This document shows, in pieces, positions 54,361 to 62,496 of a DNA stretch of 64,000 nt. The stretch is from NCBI GenBank assembly GCA_003216595.1, contig QCIQ01000002.1, forward strand, positions 1 through 64,000, given 5' to 3'. The position numbers were made by a program, and so were the translations under genes. Origin of the DNA: Prochlorococcus sp. AG-402-M18. Its GTDB lineage: Bacteria; Cyanobacteriota; Cyanobacteriia; PCC-6307; Cyanobiaceae. The notes below the pieces were generated by a model that did no database searches, was not told the DNA's origin, and worked only from the letters and a program-made list of their open reading frames with translations. Within the stretch, counting starts at the first letter, position 1. The number at the start of each line of letters is the position of its first letter.

Positions 54361-57267
54361 ATGCCCACTGACCATACTCTGGTAATTGTTGAAAGTCCCA
54401 CAAAGGCAAAGACTATTAAAGGGTTTTTGCCTAAGGATTTTCAAGTGCTTGCGTCAATGGGGCATATAAGAGACTTGCCTAATAATGCCTCTGAGATCCC
54501 TGCGAAGCATAAAGGGGAAAAGTGGGCAACGATTGGAGTTAATACAACGGCTGATTTTGATCCTCTGTATGTGATACCTAAAGATAAGAAAAAAATTGTC
54601 AAGGAATTAAAACAATCTTTGAAAGGCGCTAGTGAATTGTTGCTTGCGACTGATGAAGATAGAGAAGGGGAAAGTATAAGTTGGCATTTAATGAATGTTC
54701 TTGATCCCAAAATTCCTGTAAAGAGGATGGTTTTTCATGAGATAACTAAAGAAGCTATTTCCAAAGCGCTATCGAAAACAAGAGAAATTGATATGGAATT
54801 AGTTCATGCCCAAGAAACAAGGAGGATATTAGATAGATTAGTTGGTTATACATTGTCTCCTCTTTTATGGAAGAAAGTTTCTTGGGGTTTATCTGCTGGA
54901 AGAGTCCAATCAGTTGCAGTAAGATTGCTCGTTCTGAGAGAGAGAGCAAGGAGATCTTTCAAAAGCGGAAGTTATTGGGACTTAAAAGCAATATTAGAAA
55001 AAGAAGGTAGTGAATTTGAGGTGAAAATGACCTCGATTGGCGGGCAAAGAATTGCAAGTGGTAGTGATTTTGATGAGTCAACGGGATTATTGAAATCTGG
55101 TAGAAATGTCAAATTACTCAAGGAAGAAGAATCTAAGAAACTTGCAAAAAAATTAACTACTAATATATGGAAAGTTATTAATGTCGAGGAAAAACCGTCA
55201 ATCCGTAAACCAGTTCCTCCTTTCACGACAAGCACATTACAACAAGAAGCAAATAGAAAACTTCGATTATCAGCTAGGGAGACCATGAGATGCGCCCAGG
55301 GCTTGTATGAAAGAGGTTTTATTACATACATGAGAACAGATTCTGTTCATCTGTCTGATCAGGCAATTAATGCCTCACGAAATTGTGTTGAATCAAAATA
55401 TGGGATTGAGTATTTAAGTGAAAAGCCACGTCAATTCTCCAACAAGACGAGAAACGCTCAAGAAGCCCATGAAGCAATTCGTCCTTCTGGTGAAAGCTTT
55501 AAAACACCTAAAGAGTCCAACTTACAAGGTAGGGACCTCTCTCTGTATGAACTTATTTGGAAACGAACAGTTGCTAGTCAAATGGCCGATGCAAGGTTGA
55601 CTATGCTTGGAGTAGAATTACAAGCATCGAATGCATCTTTTCGGGCTAGTGGTAAACGAATAGATTTCCCCGGTTTCTTTAGAGCTTATGTTGAGGGTAC
55701 GGATGATCCTGATAGTGCACTGGAAGAACAAGAAGTGCTTTTACCTAAATTAGCTGTAGGAGATTCTCCAACAGCTATAAATGTAGACGCATTGGGGCAT
55801 CAGACTCAGCCTCCTGCTAGATATAGCGAAGCTTCATTAGTTAAAACACTTGAGAAAGAAGGTATAGGCCGTCCGTCAACATATGCAAGCATCATTGGAA
55901 CAATCGTAGACCGAGGTTATTCAGTTCTAAATAATAATTCTTTGACTCCAAGCTTTACTGCATTTGCCGTTACTGCACTTCTTGAAGAACATTTCCCTGA
56001 TCTTGTCGATACCAGTTTTACAGCTCGAATGGAATCTACACTTGATGAGATCTCAACAGGGAAAGTGAATTGGCTTCCATATCTTAAGGGCTTTTATAAA
56101 GGTGATACTGGTCTGGAAACGCAAGTTCAACAAAGAGAAGGAGATATTGATGGAGGTGAATTCCGATCTGTTTCCTTGGAGGGACTCTCATCTCTTGTTA
56201 GGTTGGGCAAATTTGGTACCTACCTGGAATCAAAGCAACTTGGTGAAAATGGGAAGCCTATAACAGCTACTCTTCCACAGGAAATTACTCCCGCAGATTT
56301 GGACGAGGATATCGCAGAGATGATCTTAAAACAAAAAGCTGAGGGCCCTGAGCCACTTGGAGTGGATCCTGATACTGGACAAAATTTATATCTATTGAAT
56401 GGTAGATATGGTCATTTTATTCAAAGGGGGTTAGTAGTCGAATTGAAAGATCTTGGGATTCTGAAAGGTAAGAAAAAATTAGGAAATCTTCGTTTGTTTA
56501 AAAGTAGTCAATACGGACTTTATTTGAAGCAGGATTCATCAAAGGTTCAGGTTTTGTTGCCCGAGAATATAAAAGAGGAAGAGATTGATGTTGAAAAAGC
56601 ACTTGAATATCTAGATGATAAGTCATTAAAAAAAGCTCCAAATCCAAAAAGGACTTCGTTGCCAAAGAATTTAAAACCAGAGAACTTGACTTTTGAGGAG
56701 GCCCTTGGATTAATTCAATTACCACGTCTACTAGGAGATCATCCAGAGGGAGGTAAAGTTCAATCAAGTTTGGGTAGATTTGGTCCCTATGTGGTTTGGA
56801 ACAAAAATGGTGGCGAGAAAGATTATCGTTCAATCAAGGGCGAAGATGACGTTCTTCAAGTAAGCCTGGAAAGAGCGCTTGAACTTTTATCTATCCCTAA
56901 GCGAGGGAGAGGGGGAAGAACTGCTTTGAAGGAACTTGGTATCCCAGAAGGAGAAAAAGAAACTATTCAATTATTTAATGGCCCTTATGGTTTATATGTT
57001 AAACAGGGTAAAGTAAATGCTTCTCTACCAGAGGGAAAAAGCGCAGAAGATATCTCTATTGAGGATGCTATCGAATTATTGGCAGCTAAAAAATCAAGTA
57101 AAAAGACTACAGCTAAGAAAAAAAGTTCTACAAAAAAGACAACAAAGTCAACAAAGAAAGATTTGGATTCATCAGCATTAAAAAACAGTAGTGCTAAAAA
57201 AGGCCCTTCTACAACCAAAACAGGACGTCTAAGAGCCAGTAAAGTCAGGGTAATTAAAACAAAATAA
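54361..57267 (+). CDS. topA: DNA topoisomerase I (type IA) with a lysine-rich tail
   Basis: Relaxes negative supercoils. Seen: the TOPRIM domain VIVESPTKAKTIKGFL, LLATDEDREGESISWHL, the active-site Tyr323 in FITYMRTDSVHLS, RPSTYASIIGTI, and the gate region. It lacks the C-terminal Cys4 zinc fingers of E. coli TopA; instead repeated topoisomerase C-terminal modules (SLGRFGPYVVW, FNGPYGLYVKQG) are present. The last 55 residues form a Lys/Ser/Thr/Ala-rich histone-like tail (KKTTAKKKSSTKKTTKSTKK). 968 aa, ATG start. Confidence 0.96.
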   Translation: MPTDHTLVIVESPTKAKTIKGFLPKDFQVLASMGHIRDLPNNASEIPAKHKGEKWATIGVNTTADFDPLYVIPKDKKKIVKELKQSLKGASELLLATDEDREGESISWHLMNVLDPKIPVKRMVFHEITKEAISKALSKTREIDMELVHAQETRRILDRLVGYTLSPLLWKKVSWGLSAGRVQSVAVRLLVLRERARRSFKSGSYWDLKAILEKEGSEFEVKMTSIGGQRIASGSDFDESTGLLKSGRNVKLLKEEESKKLAKKLTTNIWKVINVEEKPSIRKPVPPFTTSTLQQEANRKLRLSARETMRCAQGLYERGFITYMRTDSVHLSDQAINASRNCVESKYGIEYLSEKPRQFSNKTRNAQEAHEAIRPSGESFKTPKESNLQGRDLSLYELIWKRTVASQMADARLTMLGVELQASNASFRASGKRIDFPGFFRAYVEGTDDPDSALEEQEVLLPKLAVGDSPTAINVDALGHQTQPPARYSEASLVKTLEKEGIGRPSTYASIIGTIVDRGYSVLNNNSLTPSFTAFAVTALLEEHFPDLVDTSFTARMESTLDEISTGKVNWLPYLKGFYKGDTGLETQVQQREGDIDGGEFRSVSLEGLSSLVRLGKFGTYLESKQLGENGKPITATLPQEITPADLDEDIAEMILKQKAEGPEPLGVDPDTGQNLYLLNGRYGHFIQRGLVVELKDLGILKGKKKLGNLRLFKSSQYGLYLKQDSSKVQVLLPENIKEEEIDVEKALEYLDDKSLKKAPNPKRTSLPKNLKPENLTFEEALGLIQLPRLLGDHPEGGKVQSSLGRFGPYVVWNKNGGEKDYRSIKGEDDVLQVSLERALELLSIPKRGRGGRTALKELGIPEGEKETIQLFNGPYGLYVKQGKVNASLPEGKSAEDISIEDAIELLAAKKSSKKTTAKKKSSTKKTTKSTKKDLDSSALKNSSAKKGPSTTKTGRLRASKVRVIKTK

Positions 57268-57271
57268 AATT

Positions 57272-57766
57272 TTGAATATTTCAAGATTAGTTGAGAAAAT
57301 ATTTATTAGATCATTTCTAATAGTTACCCTTTTTCCACTTCAATCATGCTCAAATACTCTAATTGGCGAAAAGTTGGAAAATAGTTTCTCTCTCACTGAG
57401 AATCAAAAAACTTCAGAAAAAAAATTAATTGATAACCTACAAAAAGCTAATGAAAAAATAAAAATCAAATCAAGAATAAAAGACGATAAGAAAGCAAATG
57501 AAAATGATTCTATTAACATTATCAAAGGAAATTCTATATCTAAAAAAGATAGACTTAGTCAAAAATCAACTAAATCAATAAAAACAACAATTTTTAATCC
57601 ACAGCCATACAGAATCATTTTAAGATTGTCAGGTGCAAATCCCTCTGCACCCGCTGAGACGGTTACTGAGGCTCTAAGAAAAGCAGGGGTCCAGTTTGAG
57701 GTGGAAACAATAGAACGTCTTGATGAGGAGAATTTTTCAAAAAAAAATACATCTTTGAAAAGGTAA
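57272..57766 (+). CDS. Putative lipoprotein of unknown function
   Basis: Seen: TTG start, an N-terminal hydrophobic helix ending in a lipobox-like FPLQSCSN with Cys26, then about 85 residues of Lys/Asn/Ser-rich low-complexity linker, and a short structured end with YRIILRLSGANPSAPAETVT and a repeated Glu-rich helix. Probably tethered to a membrane face. 4 bp after topA and 5 bp before the DUF2232 gene, so likely in a topA operon, though functional relation is unknown. Confidence 0.65.
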   Translation: MNISRLVEKIFIRSFLIVTLFPLQSCSNTLIGEKLENSFSLTENQKTSEKKLIDNLQKANEKIKIKSRIKDDKKANENDSINIIKGNSISKKDRLSQKSTKSIKTTIFNPQPYRIILRLSGANPSAPAETVTEALRKAGVQFEVETIERLDEENFSKKNTSLKR

Positions 57767-57771
57767 TAATT

Positions 57772-58458
57772 TTGACCTTAGATAATAAAAATTTTTTAGA
57801 AGATAGATCTCTTTACAAAGCTCCTCTTAGTAAGAGAAGAGCCTTGAAAATCGTTGAGTCCTCTTACCTGGCTGCTGCAACAGCTTTGATTTGGATAGCT
57901 CTTTATTATTTGCCTATTGGTGGAGCTGTCTTTCGTCTTGCTTTGCCATTGCCATTGGCTCTCCTTCTAATTCGGAGAGGTCTTAAAACAGGTATTGAGG
58001 GAGTGACAATATGCGTAATGTTATTGACTGCTCTTATGGGTCCGCTAAGAGGACCTTTAGTTCTTTTCCCATATGGATTTCTTTCCATATGGTTAGGATA
58101 TAGCTGGCAAAAAGGATGGAATTGGTGGTTAAGTTGGAGTGTTGGAGTCTCACTTGGAACTATGGGTTTTCTTTTTAGGGTCTTAGCCTTATCTATGTTG
58201 GTTGGTGAGAATTTGTGGGTCATTCTTACTCGTGCTGGAGCGGGATTGCTTGAAAAAGGAATAGACATTTTCAATCTTTCTTTTATTCCTGATATGAGAC
58301 AAGTTCAAATGGTTGCACTATGTCTAATTATCATTCAAGAAATAGTTTATGTTCTTTGTTTACATGCTTTGGCTTATTGGATTTTCCCTAGACTTAAATC
58401 ATCAATACCTGAACCACCTGCATTGCTAGAAAATTTAATTTCTCTTGAGTCTAATTGA
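57772..58458 (+). CDS. DUF2232-family membrane protein
   Basis: Polytopic protein of 228 aa with about six helices; seen are ESSYLAAATALIWIALYYLP, GAVFRLALPLPLALLLIRRG and LMGPLRGPLVLFPYGFLSIW, which match the DUF2232/YybS-like cyanobacterial group. Function unknown; relatives are proposed to be vitamin-transport-like. TTG start. Sits before cobT. Confidence 0.8.
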   Translation: MTLDNKNFLEDRSLYKAPLSKRRALKIVESSYLAAATALIWIALYYLPIGGAVFRLALPLPLALLLIRRGLKTGIEGVTICVMLLTALMGPLRGPLVLFPYGFLSIWLGYSWQKGWNWWLSWSVGVSLGTMGFLFRVLALSMLVGENLWVILTRAGAGLLEKGIDIFNLSFIPDMRQVQMVALCLIIIQEIVYVLCLHALAYWIFPRLKSSIPEPPALLENLISLESN

Positions 58459-58464
58459 TTAAAA

Positions 58465-59670
58465 ATGATTGGAGATAACTATGTTTTGTTGCCGTCAGGA
58501 GTATTGGCTTTTGGGGAAGATCTCCAAGAGCAAAATGTTGACGAAAGAATTCAAGGATGGCAAGAAAACATAACGAATACGGCTTTCTTCTTAATTCTTG
58601 CTGGATCTCAAACGGCTGAGATTGAGGGTATTTCTGCTGCTGGTTCAACTGCTGCTTCTAGACGTTATACAGCAGTTGCAGATGCTGAGCTTTTATTGAG
58701 AGGACCTAAGCTTCAAAAAAAATGGCCTTTGCCTCCTTTGCCTGCAGGTGTCTCTCCCGCATTGATTAGTTACGTTGCCTCAAGGTTCTTAAAAATTAAA
58801 CCAACTATCATATCGGCAGGACTGCTACAAAGCCCCACCTTTAACCATGTTTCCTTAGAGTCTCCCGATATAGGGCCAGCTAGATGCTTGAGTTCAGGGA
58901 ATGCAATGGAAAGGGCTAGAGTTAAACGTTTACTAGATAGTGGTTTTAAGATTGGTAAGAAATTAAAAAAATCTCTTTTGATCACGGAGTGTGTTCCAGG
59001 AGGTACATCTACGGCTTTTGCAGTTCTCTCTGGGTTAGGAATAAATGTTAATGGTCTTATAAGCGGAAGTCATAGAAATCCACCTTCAGAATTAAAAACA
59101 AAATTAGTTAAACAAGGACTTAAGGCAGCGAAATTAAAGAAGAACCCATCTTCTGTTGAGCTAATGGCTGCTGTTGGGGATCCATTTCAGCCAATTGCAG
59201 TTGGACTTTTAATGGGTGCTAAAGAATCTGGCCAAGAGATTTTATTAGGAGGAGGTTCTCAAATGTTGGCAGTATTGGCTTTGGCATTAAATGAAATTGC
59301 ACCTGAATTACGCGCTGAATTTGTTGGTAATATTTTAATAGGAACTACATCATGGTTAGTTGATGAATCACTTTCTTCTGCGAAGAACAAAAATACTTTT
59401 ATTCATTTAATGAATCATGTCGCTAATCATTTTAAAGTAAATATTCTAGGTCTAGCTAGTGGTTATAGATTTAATGATAGTAATCAAAAGGTTCTTCGAG
59501 ATTATGAGATTGGTTATGTCAAAGAGGGTGTTGGGGCTGGAGCATTATCGTTACTCGCTCAAATTAAGGGATTGACCCAAAAAGAAATGATTAAAAGATG
59601 TGATTTAGAGGTTAGTAATCTATTCAAGTCAAATAATGAAAAAACTTTTAACGGAGTTAAAACAATATGA
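58465..59670 (+). CDS. cobT: Nicotinate-nucleotide-dimethylbenzimidazole phosphoribosyltransferase-like (CobT)
   Basis: Assembles the lower ligand of cobalamin or pseudocobalamin. Seen: FFLILAGSQTAEIEGISAAG, GPARCLSSGNAMERARV, LLITECVPGGTSTAFAVLSG, VGDPFQPIAVGLLMGA and ILLGGGSQMLAVLALA. 401 aa matches the cyanobacterial/archaeal branch of CobT rather than the E. coli form. ATG start. Overlaps the next gene by 4 bp. Works with cobI at 11 kb; Prochlorococcus is thought to make pseudocobalamin with adenine as the lower base. Confidence 0.88.
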   Translation: MIGDNYVLLPSGVLAFGEDLQEQNVDERIQGWQENITNTAFFLILAGSQTAEIEGISAAGSTAASRRYTAVADAELLLRGPKLQKKWPLPPLPAGVSPALISYVASRFLKIKPTIISAGLLQSPTFNHVSLESPDIGPARCLSSGNAMERARVKRLLDSGFKIGKKLKKSLLITECVPGGTSTAFAVLSGLGINVNGLISGSHRNPPSELKTKLVKQGLKAAKLKKNPSSVELMAAVGDPFQPIAVGLLMGAKESGQEILLGGGSQMLAVLALALNEIAPELRAEFVGNILIGTTSWLVDESLSSAKNKNTFIHLMNHVANHFKVNILGLASGYRFNDSNQKVLRDYEIGYVKEGVGAGALSLLAQIKGLTQKEMIKRCDLEVSNLFKSNNEKTFNGVKTI

Positions 59671-60668
59671 TTAATAACACATTTGGAAGGAGAGAGTTTA
59701 TCAAATATGGACTAATTTCTTCTTTATTTTTTTTATCTGGGTGCTCAACGTCTCAAAAGAAATTTAGTTTGCGAGGACTTTCTAAGTCCTTCCCAAGTGA
59801 ATTTGTTAATAGTTTACCTACCGGTTGGAAATTTTTCCCAATAAAAGATATCGAATTAAAAGAATTTACCTATAACTCAACTCTTCAAGAAAAAACTGAC
59901 TTATTAGTCTTAAATGATGGTTGGATTTCTGATTTACCTATTAACTCACTTCAAGACATCAAAGCAGACAATATTAGAAATAATTTCAGCAAGCAGACTA
60001 TTTCTTTTCTCGATGGATTAGGGGAGGATTATAAAAAAAAGCTTTTACCTTTAGCTGTTAGTCCTTGGGTAATACTTTTTAGAAATGAAGATTCTCTGGC
60101 TCTAAAAAATAAGAATTCTTGGGAAGTTATTTTTTCGAGTTCACTTATAAATCAAATAGTTTTTCCTAAAAGTCCTTATCTTCTGATTTCAATAGCAGAA
60201 CAAATAGATTTAGTTAATGATTTCTCAAAATTCAAGAGTCAAGCCAAGTCATTTGATGATAGGAATGCTTTGAATTGGGTTGTTTCAGGTAGAGCTAATG
60301 CAGCAGTGTTACCTTTATCTAGCTGTGTGGATAGCCTCATTGAAGATCCGCGTTTGTCTGTTCTTTTGCCCCAGGAGGGTAGTCCATTGAATTGGACAGT
60401 GGTTGCTTCTCCTTCGCTGTCTCAAATGTCTTTCCCTACTGATTGGTTTAATACGTTATGGGGATCTATTTATTTGAGTCGTTTAATAAATAAAGGCTTC
60501 TTACCGCCAACAAATTTATCAGACTTAAGGGAAAAAAATATAAATGTTCGCCAGAAGTATCAATCTATCTTTCTACCAGAAGAAAGTGTTTGGAATAGAT
60601 GTTGGTCTTTGCCAATACTAAGTCTTGAGAGAAAAAAAGACTTGGCTTTAAATTGGAATAATTCATAA
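59667..60668 (+). CDS. Tat-exported lipoprotein resembling an ABC substrate-binding protein
   Basis: Seen: twin-arginine signal (GRREFIKYGLI) followed by a lipobox LSGC with Cys26, so it is a Tat-dependent lipoprotein. The mature part follows the two-lobe pattern of PotD-like solute-binding proteins, with DLLVLNDGWISDLP, LLPLAVSPWVILFRNED and VVSGRANAAVLPLSS. 333 aa, ATG start overlapping cobT by ATGA. No transporter genes are adjacent; the ligand is unknown. The coupling to cobT hints at a cofactor-linked role, which is inference. Confidence 0.7.
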   Translation: MINNTFGRREFIKYGLISSLFFLSGCSTSQKKFSLRGLSKSFPSEFVNSLPTGWKFFPIKDIELKEFTYNSTLQEKTDLLVLNDGWISDLPINSLQDIKADNIRNNFSKQTISFLDGLGEDYKKKLLPLAVSPWVILFRNEDSLALKNKNSWEVIFSSSLINQIVFPKSPYLLISIAEQIDLVNDFSKFKSQAKSFDDRNALNWVVSGRANAAVLPLSSCVDSLIEDPRLSVLLPQEGSPLNWTVVASPSLSQMSFPTDWFNTLWGSIYLSRLINKGFLPPTNLSDLREKNINVRQKYQSIFLPEESVWNRCWSLPILSLERKKDLALNWNNS

Positions 60669-60752
60669 CTAAAGTAAAATTGAAATTAAAAAAACTTTTC
60701 AAAGACATTTCTAAATACCATAACTAGCATTCTAAAAGTTGTAGGCTCAATA

Positions 60753-61409
60753 ATGTTTACTGGTTTAATTCAGGCGATTGGCACGATCAAGAAAAATAAT
60801 TTAGGGGTAATTGTTGATGGTTGTAGGCCTTTTTCTCCTCTAAAACTTGGAGATAGTGTTTCCGTGGATGGAGTTTGCCTAACAGTTTCTGAATTAATGA
60901 ATGATTCTTTTACCGCAAATATAAGTGAAGAGACTCTTAAGAGAACAAATCTTGAGGAAAAATCTCAGAGAAATGGTTTTGTTAATCTTGAGCCAGCATT
61001 ACGTCTTTCCGACCGACTAGGTGGACATATCGTTAGTGGACACATAGACGGGTTGGGTGAAGTTGTTTCAATCGAAAACTTAAAAAATTCTTGGAATTTG
61101 AGAGTATCCTGGGATGATTTAAATTTCGGCAGATATATGTGCGATAAGGCGAGTATTAGTCTTAATGGAATAAGTCTCACGATTGCAGAGATATATGTTG
61201 ATGGGTGCGAATTTTCAGTAGCCGTAATACCTCACACTTGGTCAAATACATGCTTGCAATTTTTGACAATTGGTGAAAAGGTAAATTTGGAAGTTGACTT
61301 AATGGCTAAGTACGCCGAGAAACTTCTAAAAGTAAATAATAATGAAACTATTTCAAAACAAAGCCAAGTAATTAGCTCTAAGTGGCTTAATGAGAATGGT
61401 TGGAATTAG
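60753..61409 (+). CDS. ribE: Riboflavin synthase alpha chain
   Basis: Makes riboflavin from two 6,7-dimethyl-8-ribityllumazine. Seen: the N-terminal MFTGLIQAIGTI, VDGVCLTVSEL, GGHIVSGHIDGLGEVVSI, and the second copy with SLNGISLTIAEI. Internal duplication is visible. 218 aa, ATG start. Convergent with abrB. Confidence 0.97.
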   Translation: MFTGLIQAIGTIKKNNLGVIVDGCRPFSPLKLGDSVSVDGVCLTVSELMNDSFTANISEETLKRTNLEEKSQRNGFVNLEPALRLSDRLGGHIVSGHIDGLGEVVSIENLKNSWNLRVSWDDLNFGRYMCDKASISLNGISLTIAEIYVDGCEFSVAVIPHTWSNTCLQFLTIGEKVNLEVDLMAKYAEKLLKVNNNETISKQSQVISSKWLNENGWN

Positions 61410-61438
61410 TAGCTTTAAATAATCTTTGAGGGGTTTAA

Positions 61439-61795
61439 TTATTTTTTGAGTGGTAATAAACTTATCGCTCCAGATTCTTTTCTTACATCAATACGAAATT
61501 CCTGTCCAGGTTCAAGTCCTAATTTTTTTGTATAGGCATGTCCTATCAGAAGATTGCCATTGCCATGAACTTTTGTCCGGAATTCCGCTTGCCGACCTCT
61601 TGAAGATCTATTCCCTGCTCTCCCTGGACCGTTTGAGCGAAGTTTATAACCTTTAGCTTCAACTAGAGCACGGTAAAAACTTTTACGTAAAACTCTCCCG
61701 CTTGGCCCCACGTAACCACATCCTTTAGCTATTTCGTCTTCTGGACGGTTGCTCAAAGATCTTGCTTTGTCTAGGAGTTCTTTTCCAACAAGCAT
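61439..61795 (-). CDS. Cyanobacterial AbrB-type transcriptional regulator (cyAbrB)
   Basis: cyAbrB proteins are DNA-binding regulators of nitrogen and carbon balance and are essential in some cyanobacteria. Seen: the N-terminal helical part, GYVGPSGRVLRKSFYRALVE, and the C-terminal SpoVT/AbrB barrel with AEFRTKVHGNGNLLIGHAYT and GQEFRID. The DNA-binding domain is at the C-terminus, as usual for this clade. 118 aa, ATG start. Confidence 0.92.
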   Translation of the reverse strand: MLVGKELLDKARSLSNRPEDEIAKGCGYVGPSGRVLRKSFYRALVEAKGYKLRSNGPGRAGNRSSRGRQAEFRTKVHGNGNLLIGHAYTKKLGLEPGQEFRIDVRKESGAISLLPLKK

Positions 61796-61890
61796 TTCAG
61801 ACTGTTTTAATTAACTGAATTCTGACCAATAAGTGGAATTGTGGCAACAAATTAATTGAAATTTTCTTGCTTAGTATCAATATTCACCTC

Positions 61891-62496
61891 TCAAAGCAGG
61901 TAAAGGATGATGAATAAAACGACCCAAATCCCGTCTACAAAGTGCCAATAGAGCTCTACTGCCTCAAACGGGAACTTGTTTTCATTATTAACTCGACCAG
62001 ATGGTACACGTGTTTGCCACCAAATAATCATTATCATTATTGACCCAAGAGTTACGTGGAGCCCATGAAAGCCAGTTAATGCATAGAAAGTGCTTGCAAA
62101 AAGGTTGTCAGTTAGTCCAAAAGGCAAAGTAAAGTACTCAAACATTTGACTGATTAAAAACGCCAGTCCCAATGAGCCTGTTATAAGAAGCCATTTTTGG
62201 CATTGTTTGGATTCATTCTTTTCTAGGAATTTCCCAGCTCGATGAAAAGTAAAGCTACTAACTAGAAGCAAGACTGTATTTAAAGTTGGTAATGGTAGTT
62301 CTAATTCGTAAATAGCATCAGGACTAATCGGATTGACTGCTTTGAAAGTTAAATATGCCGCAAAAAAACCTGCAAAGGTCATCCCATCTGCGATTAAAAA
62401 AGCTATTAAGCCAAACAAACGAAAATCTTCATGTTCTTCTGTTGATAGATCTTTTTTGCTTTCTGATGATTGCTCTTTTGGAACTATTGATGTCAT
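61891..62496 (-). CDS. ctaE: Cytochrome c oxidase subunit III
   Basis: aa3-type terminal oxidase. Seen: five helices in the cyanobacterial 201-aa form (two first helices of mitochondrial COX3 absent), with FRLFGLIAFLIADGMTFAGF, STFYALTGFHGLHVTLGSIM and AVELYWHFVDGIWVVLF. ATG start overlapping the ctaD stop by 4 bp, so the two are translationally coupled. Confidence 0.96.
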   Translation of the reverse strand: MTSIVPKEQSSESKKDLSTEEHEDFRLFGLIAFLIADGMTFAGFFAAYLTFKAVNPISPDAIYELELPLPTLNTVLLLVSSFTFHRAGKFLEKNESKQCQKWLLITGSLGLAFLISQMFEYFTLPFGLTDNLFASTFYALTGFHGLHVTLGSIMIMIIWWQTRVPSGRVNNENKFPFEAVELYWHFVDGIWVVLFIILYLL

